From assembly GCA_015501595.1 (NCBI GenBank), contig JADNRX010000358.1:1-55408 (forward strand): 55,408 bases of DNA, read 5' to 3'. Position numbers and translations under genes: made by a program. Position 1 is the first letter of the stretch. Every line of letters begins with the position of its first letter. Source of the DNA: Hymenopellis radicata. Its lineage: Eukaryota; Basidiomycota; Agaricomycetes; Agaricales; Physalacriaceae. Shown piece by piece: positions 34,101-42,183 of this stretch. Under the pieces are notes generated by a model. The model had not been told where the DNA came from, ran no database searches, and worked only from the letters and a program-made list of their open reading frames with translations.

Positions 34101-34205
34101 CCCTTCTTTACTGACAGCGTCAAGGTAAGGGAGGGTGTTGATGAAATCGCTTAGGTCGGAAACTTCTTGAAGCAGTTTCTGTTGCGCTGCGAAGTGGGCG
34201 TATAC
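28142..34205 (-). CDS. cytochrome P450, C-terminal exons, interrupted by Copia insertion
   Basis: Four minus-strand exons are phase-consistent: 34102-34205, 33932-34049, 33690-33869 and 28142-28308. They carry the P450 landmarks: 'NTLPYLDAVSKEGLRVHPA' with the K-helix E-x-x-R (E-G-L-R), 'FRPERW' (PERF-type motif), and the haem loop F-L-D-G-Q-R-T-C-I-G with its proximal Cys, then 'VYEFKVMLALVVRDLEF' to the stop. One extra C is needed at the G/C run 33767-33770. The family does haem-dependent monooxygenation at the ER membrane; the substrate is unknown. The last intron (28309-33689) now contains a full retrotransposon and would be 60 nt without it. I-helix and upstream exons lie in 34206-36569 but are not resolved, so function is uncertain. 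Confidence 0.7.
28332..28562 (+). repeat. Copia 5' LTR (231 bp)
   Basis: Base-for-base identical to the 3' LTR by eye. Starts TG, ends CA, and contains a TATATAAG promoter-like box about 80 bp before its end. Confidence 0.95.
28563..28582 (+). other. Copia primer-binding-type site in a palindrome
   Basis: GGTTATGGCCCCGG directly abuts the LTR. It is close to the complement of the anticodon arm of initiator tRNA-Met, the half-tRNA primer known for Drosophila copia (one base differs from GGTTATGGGCCC). Here the site lies in a perfect hairpin, TTATGGCC-CC-GGCCATAA. Confidence 0.55.
28645..31831 (+). CDS. Copia Gag-protease-integrase frame (split by insertion)
   Basis: The ancestral start is the ATG at 28645; the TIR element (28670-29093) now interrupts codons 6-8. 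The junction creates a new in-frame ATG at 29093 (last base of the element plus first two of the duplication), giving 'MSSTAKLGEYFAKLP' and about 912 aa. Domains: Gag; CCHC knuckle 'CFNCHRKGHMARDC'; aspartic protease 'DIFDSGATQHMT'; integrase zinc site 'HRLMGH...CESC'; and the DDE core with 'VHSDVWGP', 'HSDGGGEY' and 'EHNGVAERLN'. It ends at 31831, just after 'AAMEKFG', because of an extra G in the GGG at 31823-31825. Confidence 0.9.
28670..29093. mobile_element. 424-bp inverted-repeat (MITE-like) element inside gag
   Basis: The ends form a 23-bp terminal inverted repeat with one mismatch: TAGGGATCCG, then A (left) or C (right), then ACCGTAACCGTA. A 9-bp direct repeat TGTCATCCA flanks it (28661-28669 and 29094-29102). 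The interior is packed with CCGTAAC / GTTACGG motifs, as in the subterminal regions of hAT or Mutator elements. There is no transposase frame, so it is non-autonomous. Removing the element and one repeat copy rejoins the start codon at 28645 to the Gag frame. Confidence 0.85.
31797..33410 (+). CDS. Copia reverse transcriptase-RNase H frame
   Basis: The frame opens by overlap with the previous one; natural translation would come from the upstream polyprotein, in the +1 frame relative to it. RT motifs are 'SKWTLLIKRKANGEI', 'IYGLKQSSRKWYEKL' and the catalytic pair in 'IAIHIDDSTITG' (H-I-D-D rather than Y-V-D-D, both aspartates kept). RNase H has 'YTDADGMSLENRKAISGY', 'STTEAEYIAL', 'YCDNQAAI' and 'HARTKHIDIRYHFIRE'. 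Length (537 codons) is normal for the Copia C-terminal part. Confidence 0.9.
   Translation: MHMQPWKNLGDEPTVEEAMKRADWPLFKQAMDVEMEAMKRTGTFGDKPVPRPIGSNVIGSKWTLLIKRKANGEINKYKARLVARGFTQVQGVDYFETFSPTAKLSSLRTILSIAARFDWDIKAFDYSAAFLNGEFTDDEEIYMEQPPHYTNGNPHDVIRLRRTIYGLKQSSRKWYEKLTSALATLGIHPLRSDHAVYHLIRGDKFVIIAIHIDDSTITGNSPTLIDEVQEEIGRIFKITILGPISWLLGMEVTRDREKRTLTLSQTTYIDSLLRKFHMTECKAVSVPLDPTTQLSREQCPDPADREAITQMRNVPYREVVGGFIWVSTATRPDLAFTVCVLSRFLDSPGRPHWDAAKRVLQYLKGTRTLSLTYGGSDETHGLDIYTDADGMSLENRKAISGYAFILNGAAVSWSSKQQEITALSTTEAEYIALTHTAKEAIWHRYFLAELFGPISIPSTIYCDNQAAIALSHAELGQFHARTKHIDIRYHFIREKIQDRTLEVIYCPTSEMTADIMTKALASFKFQPLVRALGLIPA
33409..33416 (+). other. Copia polypurine tract
   Basis: The purine run GAGGGGAG overlaps the pol stop codon (TGA) and directly abuts the 3' LTR, the expected plus-strand primer position. 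Confidence 0.75.
33417..33647 (+). repeat. Copia 3' LTR (231 bp)
   Basis: Identical to the 5' LTR; followed by ATTAG, matching the base run before the 5' LTR. Confidence 0.95.
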
Positions 34206-36569
34206 CTGGAGAAGGCGTCGTCTCATCAACCGTCTTCGGCGGCGGGCTCACTCTTTCACCTCGCGCCCTCCCCCTTCCCGCGAAGGTTTGAGGCGGGGAC
34301 GGTGTTCAAATTTGAGGGTGGAGGTGGGTGGGGTGCTTCGCGATCTGGGCACTACGGTGTACGCGTGTTGGAGGCCGTCAACATCAGACTTACGAGGAGC
34401 GGAGGTGAAATCCTGTATACTACAGAAGCTTGTCAGTATGAAGGAGTGTAAGAAAGCGAGAGATCACTTACTATGAAGTAAATGAACGAAACGATGGAAA
34501 TACAGTGTAAACTAATGCTAATACTACTACGTAGACTATGCGAAAGAAGGCGTGAATCCCACCAAGTCGTTTACGTCGTAGGCGGGGGCTACATAACAAG
34601 AATCTTCGCCAGTAGCTCTGCGTGGGGCTTGGGTCAACGGTTAACGATTCGCCGTGTAACCCCAGTCAAAGTCTGGTAAGACAACGATGTTAGTATGCAC
34701 TCAATAGTAACAAGCCTTGCGGAGGACTTACCCAGGACTGGACAATGTCGTTATCATTCGAACCGAGCGAAGACGTCTAGTCCGAGGTCGGCACTCGCGA
34801 AAGTATAAGTCCTAAGTACCAGAAAGTCAACTTGGTAAGAACAGACTCTAGATTGTAAAGCTCACCAAGGCGTGACGAGAAAGCGGCGGGTCTCTGCGTC
34901 GTGCAAGAGAATTCACAACAATATCTTCCTTATCCTTCAGCTGGAAGTCGATGATTATCCCGATCCCGCCCAACACTCGCGCCACGTCTGGCGGATTCGG
35001 CGCACATCGTAGGACCATAACGACGGTGTAATCTTCATGCTACAATCCTGTTCCTCCGACTTTGGTCGTGCTACACCCTCGTGTTCACATCTAAAGGACA
35101 ATATCAGTGTCGGCAGGAATTGGGCAAATTCAAAAATCTCGCCTTTACATGACGACGCCGTCAGCGATGTCCTCGGTGGGTACAAACGGTCCTAGAGTTG
35201 TAATCCCTCGAAGCGGTGGACGTCCTGTTTGTCGTGGTCCAGAATCCGAACGTGGCGCCCACATCATCGCGGTAAGATGTCGGGCAATCCCCAGTCATAA
35301 GCGGCGGGTCCAGATAGAGACGACGTTGGAGGAGGCGATGCGCGGTGAGTAAAGCACCGTTTGACTCCAAAGACGTCTGGAGTATGTCATCAGCACAAGG
35401 AAATCTGTCAACCATGAGAAACTTACCGAAAAGCAGCGACGACAGAGATGCTGCCGATACTCCGCAGTACGGGGAGTGCGTGCCATTGAGAACATCCAGA
35501 CAAGAGGTGAATACACCCGCGTTGTCCTCCTCACAAGCCGCTGGTCATTTGCCCAAAGATACCGGCGGGAGCAAGGAAGGAGTACATTCGTCATCCCAGC
35601 GGGTGTAGACACGCCTTCGCCAGTGTCGATAAGGCGCCTTCGTCGTAGAGAGGATCTGACTATTACGAAGTCAGTGAAAGCACAAGGCGAATAAAGTCGG
35701 CTTACTGTGAGTCGAATGGTTATGCACCGTCTGCGGCAACTAGCCCACGAATATCTTATCAACAATGAGTACAGAATTGAACAGGATTGATGAACTCACC
35801 GTGAAGAACTGCCGGCCAACGTTTACGAAAGAAGTATCCTGCTTGAGATAGCAGTGGTCTTGTTGAAGACTCCCGTTTCGGCAATGCTGAGCGTGGTGTC
35901 TAACAACGGGGCACTAATCTGTCGTCCTGCCGCATCCGGAGCAGCGTTTCCCATCGTCGCCTTCCCACCGGTGCGAAACCAAATGGGAAAAGGACGCGTC
36001 GCGAAGACAACGTCCCCGAACATCGCCGCGGACGTAGAACAAGCATCCCGTATCTAGAGCTCTGACATACGCGTCAGTAAAGCCTAAAGAAGGAATCAAC
36101 GAGGTCTGCTTACAAGTCAATACCGAATCTTGACACTCGTCCGTGCCAGTGTCAGGCTAAGTTGTCGGGATGGGACGAGCGAGCAAAGTCGTCCGAAGAA
36201 GTTGTCGTCGTCGTCCGGGGCTCATGCCCATGATGGTAGCTGTATAGCGACGGTAAGAATGGGGTAGTGCAAGACGCACAAGAGAACGTACCTTCCCAGC
36301 GCAAAGCGAGTACCCGACGACCTGCTCGACGTCTGATAAAAAGATGAGGAAGGAGTGCGGCTGAAGCCAGCGAGAAACACCACTCACAAAGCAGCGCTAG
36401 ACAGCGTACAGAAAAAATCTGAAAAAACATTGTCAGTCAGCCAGAGGACGACGCAGGCAATGAATAGACATACCACAGTGCAAAAGGGTAAAGGAAGACT
36501 TGAAGGTACGGCGCGGATTGTGGACTGGAGTGGTAATGCGAGAAGAGAGACGCTCGCTGTGAGCGCCAC
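34206..36569 (-). other. probable upstream exons of the P450 gene, unresolved
   Basis: The minus strand is rich in GTNNGT and YAG signals. At 36569 a Met-initiated frame ('MALTASVSLLALPLQ') splices (GTATGT to TTTTTTCAG) into hydrophobic sequence ending 'LLPHLFIRRRAGRR', which looks like an N-terminal membrane anchor plus basic linker of a microsomal P450. Between about 34.2 and 36.1 kb I could not recognise the I-helix (A-G-x-E-T-T) or C-helix (W-x-x-x-R) in any frame, so the gene may be divergent or decayed. Confidence 0.35.
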
Positions 36570-37589
36570 CGCGCTAGAGCCGTAATTCGCCGCAATTAAA
36601 CTGAAAACGAGTGACTAAATCAAGGCATTAGTCTGGGAAACGGAGACTCAAAATAATGTACTCACAATGCATTCGTCACGTCCCAAAGCAGCCATGGACC
36701 CGCGAGCAGTTAGATCCAAATTGGGATCAGCGGATACGATTAGCCGAACACTGGGCGTATGAGCAGGTCCAATGTTGGGATTTCAAAGAGTCCAGGGCGA
36801 ATGGCTAACGAGTATGTACGGCAAGCGACGGCGACGACGGGGTCTTGAGCAAGTCGCCGATCCGAGCGACCCATCAGAGCCAAGGTCCACGAAGGCGAGA
36901 GTGAAATTGAAGTGTGGTGTAAGTTGGCGGTAAGACGTCGTTATGGCGAGCAGTGAAAAGCTCGCAACCTAAGGCCGGGCTCGCCAGGGTTACACCACCA
37001 AACTGTCCTGACCTTGCCGTGAGATTGATCGCTGAAGTTGATTGAGATCAAAGTTGATCGCACGGAAACAGTGCGCCGGATGTTGCGGCAATGTTGCCGC
37101 CCAATGTTCCAAGTCAACCTTTTCAAAACATCTGGTGGGAGATTGGGAAATACGTGGTGGGTAACCTCATAGACTGTTGTGCATATTTGTGCTATTTTGC
37201 ATTATAATATAGTATTTATTACAAAGTTATTCTTCCAAATGCTATCTCATCCATGTTTAGTCGCCCGGCAATTGTAGGAAGCTACCAGGCAAACGAATTT
37301 CCATGAGCCGAAGTTACAGTATAAGAAATCACCCAAGTCCATTCAAACTCCGCATCAATTTCGAAACCGAACCAAAAGTCCCGATCGGGCAATGTCCCTT
37401 CCTGCTTCCCTTCCACCTGCACCAGCTGGCCAACTTCCACTGGCCCAACCGCAAGTCCTCTCGATGGTCGCCCGCAAGGCATTAGAAGAGCCACACGTCA
37501 GGACGACTCGGAGCCCTTTACAACGGCTCTTATCCACGAGGGACGATGACTGCACGTGAATGAACAACCAGCACAGGACGAGCGTAACG
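36570..37589. other. intergenic
   Basis: No gene is supported. AT-rich sequence at 37185-37245 could be a regulatory or 3' region. Open frames here lack splice and compositional support. Confidence 0.35.
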
Positions 37590-38090
37590 ACCCAATCAGG
37601 ACCCAATCAGGACGAGGACCGCGACTGTGGACGAGGACCGCGACTGTGGACGAGGACCGCGACTGTGGACGAGGACCATGACTGTGGACGAGGACCGCGA
37701 CTGTGGATGAGGAGCACAGGACGAGCATAACGACCCGATGAGAACCCAATCAAGACGAGGACTGCGACTGTTGGACGTGGACGAGGACCGCGACTGTTGG
37801 ACGAAGACTGCAACTGTTGGACGAGGACTGCGACTGTTGGACGAGGACTGCGACTGTTGGACGAGGACCGCGATTGGGGACGAGGACCGCGACTGCACAC
37901 CGGACCACAAGCAAATGGGACTTATTGGCGAGGACCACAATAACGACGACGTTGACAAGGAGGAGACCATGGACGAGGTCAGAACATGGGCAAGGATGGC
38001 AATCAATGAGGTTGAGGACGAGGATGAGGATAGCGACATGGAGGAGGATGTCGACAAGCCGCGACATTGACGAGGACCGCGGCCGTGATG
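37590..38090. repeat. minisatellite, 19-20-bp GACGAGGACCGCGACTGT-type units
   Basis: A block of 19-bp units (GCGACTGTGGACGAGGACC) at about 37610-37710 is followed by a block of 20-bp units (with GTTGG) at about 37755-37880. A longer segment with AGCACAGGACGAGC, then TAACGACCC, occurs at both about 37570 and about 37712. The plus strand reads as Asp/Glu/Arg-rich and continues into an acidic stretch (to about 38068), so part could be coding; the changing unit length argues against a conserved protein. Confidence 0.75.
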
Positions 38091-38486
38091 AGCACCTCGA
38101 CCGCGACGACCACGATTCTGATTTTCACGACAGCAACGGCGGCGGCGACGACCCGTATCTCCCGCATTTGCAGTATTATAGTACATGTACCCTCTATTTA
38201 GTGGAATGACAATGCCAGCTTTTTTCAATCCAAACCACCTGTATGACAAAAATGAAGAATCTACTAGAGAAGCTCCTGACATGATTGAAAGGAGCATTAG
38301 CCAGATGTTGTAGGAAACGTTGCCGCAACCTCACACTCAATTGAGGTTAATTGATTCGATTAGTTGAGGTCTGACAACATTTAGTCGAGATCTGACAACA
38401 TTGCCGAAATGATGGCACAACATCTTTCCCAAAACGTCTACCAAAGGTCATCCCAACTTGGCGGTGTAGGGTGATCGAATCCTTAT
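38091..38486. other. intergenic
   Basis: No gene is supported. Tandem-like GATCTGACAACATT duplicates occur at about 38366-38402. Confidence 0.35.
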
Positions 38487-39082
38487 ATGGATGCGATCGA
38501 TCCCCGATTTGGACATCTTTTCTTACCTTCTCTCATGTCGCGCCTTGCCTCCATTATTCGCTCCATTCTCGCTTTTGTTTGTGGCTTCGGCCTCCTCGTT
38601 TATGGCCCCCTCCGTCGCACCTGGGTCCGCCACGGAAATGCGCACACCATCGTCACCGCCGTGCAGCGTCAACACCTCGGCGTTTATCATCGAGTCATCT
38701 ACGGGGGCTGGGTCGAGATTTCGTACGTAGCTTTGGGTACGCGTTCGCCTTACCGACTCATTTGTAGCACGGACTGGCATAGGTCCAGGGACCCGCAAAA
38801 CCACGTCCTCATCGAGGCCTACTCCCGGTTTGGATGGCGGTACCTTTCCGTCCATTTCTATGGCTTCAATGCCAACGGTACCGCGCATACGGCGAGCTGG
38901 GGGTTTCGTGGGCAGATTGGGCGAGGAGGTTTAGGGCGGTGGTGTACGCTGAGGCGAGGGACCGTAAGTGGCTTCGTAGGGAGCTCTTGTGGCTCCGGAC
39001 GACGAGCTATATGTAGTGGTAAGTCTTCACTTGTACGCCAGCTTCATCCGCTAACATCCTCGTAGATCAGATTGGGTTCTAA
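38487..39082 (+). CDS. hypothetical membrane-associated protein (model uncertain)
   Basis: From the ATG at 38487 an open frame includes a likely transmembrane segment ('IIRSILAFVCGFGLLVYG') and 'HVLIEAYSRFGWRYLSVHFY'. A terminal intron 39019-39065 (GTAAGT donor, GCTAAC branch, CGTAG acceptor) splices it to 'DQIGF' and a stop at 39080-39082 (182 aa). An in-frame optional intron lies at 38723-38767. After about 38880 another frame ('VSWADWARRFRAVVYAEARD') looks more protein-like, so a frameshift is possible. No family is recognised. Confidence 0.35.
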
Positions 39083-39247
39083 GAGTTGCTGTATCTTGTT
39101 TTCTTGCTATCGAGTTGCTGTATCTTGCTCTATCCTCCGGAGCTATATGTAGTGGTAAGTCTTCACTTGTACGCCCGCTTCATCTGCCAACGTCCTCGTA
39201 GATCAGATTGGGTTGTAAGAGTTGCTGTATCTTGTTTTCTTGCTATC
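39004..39247 (+). repeat. tandem duplication of the gene's 3' end
   Basis: A 136-bp unit containing the terminal exon, the complete last intron and the stop region occurs twice (starting at 39004 and 39140) with a handful of differences. Both copies keep the GTAAGT donor and CGTAG acceptor. The downstream copy is cut by the Gypsy insertion at 39248. Confidence 0.8.
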
Positions 39248-39532
39248 TGTGAAGGTTACGTTCCAGATCGGGAACTCACCTCCTCGATACTCGTACTCGT
39301 CTGACACCGTCTCGCCTATATCTTACTTACACTGCCTCGTCTCCTCACACCGTCTCGTCTATATCTTACTCAGTCTTAGATCTTATCTCACCCGTTCTCG
39401 GATACTTTACTATATAAACTCGATTCTTGTACTACATTACTTTGTCGAATCAACGCTATCTACTTAGCCACTTTCCTCCGCAACTCGTCGTCAATCTTAC
39501 TAAGTTGGAGGGTCTTTGCCTTGACCCTCACA
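39248..39532 (+). repeat. Gypsy-1 5' LTR (285 bp)
   Basis: By eye identical to the 3' LTR. Starts TG and ends CA. Contains the TATATAA box at 39411. Confidence 0.95.
39411..39444 (+). promoter_or_regulatory. Gypsy-1 LTR TATA box and inferred transcription start
   Basis: TATATAAACT begins at 39411. The start inferred from the self-priming match is 39444, 33 bp downstream, which is a normal TATA-to-start distance. The start site is an inference, not observed. Confidence 0.55.
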
Positions 39533-39535
39533 GTT

Positions 39536-39545
39536 TTGATTCGAC
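39536..39545 (+). other. Gypsy-1 self-priming site
   Basis: TTGATTCGAC, three bases after the LTR, is the exact complement of GTCGAATCAA at 39444-39453 inside the LTR. In Tf1/sushi chromoviruses the first bases of the transcript fold back onto such a site to prime reverse transcription. No tRNA-type TGG site is seen here. Confidence 0.65.
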
Positions 39546-39583
39546 CTACCCACTCGTAACCACTCGTAACACTCGTAATCCCC

Positions 39584-40763
39584 ATGTCCAACACCGGCAA
39601 CGACTACTATGGCGGTGACGCCTGGACCATACCAAACCCCAACGTCGACAATGAACAACCCGTCGACCCCGCCATTGACCCGAACGCTCCGTTCATATAA
39701 CCCAAGGTCAACTTGCACAAATCTTCGCGACGTTTACATCTGTCAACGACAACGCTAATCAGCAACGTCTCGCGTCGGAAACCCAAACCCAAATCCTACA
39801 AAGCCTCTACGGCCACGTGCAGAAATTGCAGACGCAGCCGCAGAGCGCACCCACTCAAACCGCTCCATCCCGTACCCCTCCTAAACCCACATTCAAAGAA
39901 CCCGCACCTTTCACCGGCAAGTCCGCCGACGTGGAATCCTTCGTCGCCGAAATCAAAAACGCGATCTTCCTCCAGCGCTACTCGCTCACCACGGAGGAGG
40001 ACAAATCACTCGTTATGAATTCCTACCTGGCCGAAGAACCCCCAAGCAATGGTTCCGTGGAATACAAAACTTCAAACCTTACCTCCTCGTAAACTTTGAA
40101 CACCTCCTCATCGAATTCCGCTCCCATTTCGGCAACACAAATCTCTCCTACGAATACTCCCGAAAACTCGAGTCCCTTAAACAGACCTCCTCCTGCGCAA
40201 AGTACGCTGCCCGTTTTGTTGAAATGGTGGTCTACGTCGATTGGTCAGAGCAGACCAAAATAGACAACTTCTATAACGGCCTCAAGGAGGAAGTCAAAGA
40301 CTCACTGGCTTTCATCTCCCGCACAGACTTACCCAAGAAGTTTGATGACTACGTCCACCTTGCGATCGAAAAAGACAACCGAGTACACGAGCGCAACGTG
40401 GAGCGGAAGCAAAATAAAAATACCTCCGCCAGTTCAGGCACTTCTTCCCACGCCAAGTCCAACACTTCGTCTTCTAAATCCTCCGGTTCTTCTACCACCA
40501 CCACTACCACCACTCCACCTACATCCTCTACTCCCTCGACTACGCTCTCTCCCGGCGTTCCAATGGAGATCGACGCGACTCGGACGTCCAAGCCGCGCGG
40601 TCCGCTCACCGCTGAAGAACGCCAACGTCGCCGCGACCACAACCTCTGCCTTTATTGCGGCGGCGAAGGACACGGCGCTATCAACTGTCCCAACATGAGC
40701 GACGCAGCCAAGAAAAAATTCGCGGACTCCAAGAAAAAGACCTCCACCTCGGGAAAAGCTTAA
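39584..40763 (+). CDS. Gypsy-1 Gag (two one-base frameshifts)
   Basis: Starts at ATG 39584. The reading shifts by one missing base at about 39697 and again at about 40035; between and after these the frame is clearly Gag ('TFKEPAPFTGKSADVESFV', 'DNFYNGLKEEVKDSL'). It ends in a Ser/Thr-rich linker and a CCHC knuckle, 'CLYCGGEGHGAINC', before the stop at 40763. The product would form the virus-like particle. A single intact frame cannot be translated from this copy as given. Confidence 0.8.
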
Positions 40764-42166
40764 CCGGCTGCTCACTACCTGCCTCAGGGCTCCCGGTTAA
40801 TGCAGAGGCTCATTCCACCGTCATCAAGGACACGCCGGAACCCACTTACACTCGTTCAACGTCAGGACAATATCTTTTATCATGGACTACATCTCCCCGC
40901 TACGTATTTTCCCTCGGTTCCCACCTCTACTCCCCAAACCACTTTTTCATTTCTGTACGTCTACACTTTCCAAATCATAATCCTATTTCCACATATGCCA
41001 TGATTGATTCCGGCGCGACAAATTCCTGCATATCTGATAAGTTCGCAACGCGCCACAATCTCCCTCGTCGGAAACTGGACTCTCCCGTACCCATAATGGC
41101 AGTCGACGACCGCCCCATTGCCTCTGGATTGATCACCCAGGACATCCTCGCAAATCTCAACATCACGAACCACTCCGAAACCATCCCTCTCGCCGTCGTC
41201 TCTGTCGGCTACCCTCTCATCCTCGGTCTCGACTGGCTCCGCCGACACAATCCTTCAATCGATTGGTCGGACAACACACTTTCCCTCGACTGCTGCGGCT
41301 TGTCAAGAGCCAGCCCTTCTAAGGTTTTCGCGAAAGGCTACGGTCACTCGCCAGAACCCGCCTCGCTTAACACTGTGAACGTCGGCTTAGGCCTCGGTCT
41401 CGCCGGCTCACCATTTGCTTCAATCCTTGCGACCTCTTCTCGATTATCGGCTCGCGACGCGGCTAAATCCCCAATAGAAGACAAGGAAACCACCGAACTC
41501 GACAACCCACCTATTCCTTCACTACCTCCTCGTACCTCATTTCTCGCCGCGCTCATACAATACAACGGACGCGGTTCGCCTTTCAAACCGTCACCTTTTC
41601 AACAAACTCCATCTTCCGTGGAACCAGATTCTGTGCCTCCCAAACCACCGGACATCAAGATCCTTACTCCTGAACGGTTTGGTAAACAGACCAAAAATAC
41701 CACCGTCTCTTACCTTCGCTTCTTTTCCTCGTCTTCACCGCATTTCATCAATTCCTTCACGGCGGATGGTACGGATCCACCAATTGCTCCTGATCCTGTA
41801 CCACCAGACCAAGACGACCACACCACATACATTCCCAAGAAATACTTTCCCTGGGCCGACACTGTATTCAATCCGGCAAACTTCGAAAAACTTCCAGAAC
41901 ACAGATCTCATGACATAGAGATCGAGCTTGAGGAGGGAAAAACCCCGCCTTTTCAAGCGATGTATAGGCTCACACAGGCTGAACGCGAAGCCGTGGCAGA
42001 GTACGTAACTGACAACCTGCGACGTGGTCACATTCGCGCCTCCACATCCTCCGCCGGCGCCCCCGTGCTTTTCACCAAGAAGAAGACCGGAGAGATCCGA
42101 CTCTGCGTCGACTTCCGGGACTCAACGCCATCACCCGAAAAAACCGTTATCCTCTTCCTCTTGTAG
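40655..42166 (+). CDS. Gypsy-1 Pol N-terminal part: protease and start of RT
   Basis: The frame overlaps the gag end in the -1 frame, consistent with -1 frameshifting or with another lost base. Retropepsin: 'YAMIDSGATNSCISDKF' with catalytic D-S-G, and the flap/second motif 'PLILGLDWLRRHNPSIDW'. RT begins 'EEGKTPPFQAMYRLTQAE' and reaches 'GEIRLCVDFR'. It then leaves frame at the GGG 42117-42119, where one more G would continue it into the next frame. Confidence 0.85.
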   Translation: MRRRRTRRYQLSQHERRSQEKIRGLQEKDLHLGKSLTGCSLPASGLPVNAEAHSTVIKDTPEPTYTRSTSGQYLLSWTTSPRYVFSLGSHLYSPNHFFISVRLHFPNHNPISTYAMIDSGATNSCISDKFATRHNLPRRKLDSPVPIMAVDDRPIASGLITQDILANLNITNHSETIPLAVVSVGYPLILGLDWLRRHNPSIDWSDNTLSLDCCGLSRASPSKVFAKGYGHSPEPASLNTVNVGLGLGLAGSPFASILATSSRLSARDAAKSPIEDKETTELDNPPIPSLPPRTSFLAALIQYNGRGSPFKPSPFQQTPSSVEPDSVPPKPPDIKILTPERFGKQTKNTTVSYLRFFSSSSPHFINSFTADGTDPPIAPDPVPPDQDDHTTYIPKKYFPWADTVFNPANFEKLPEHRSHDIEIELEEGKTPPFQAMYRLTQAEREAVAEYVTDNLRRGHIRASTSSAGAPVLFTKKKTGEIRLCVDFRDSTPSPEKTVILFLL

Positions 42167-42183
42167 ACGATCTTCTGGACCGT

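Noticed and set aside
37596..38297. Minus-strand Ser/Arg/Pro-rich frame across the minisatellite
   Set aside because: Entirely repeat-derived; unit length is not a multiple of three and the frame would change with copy number.
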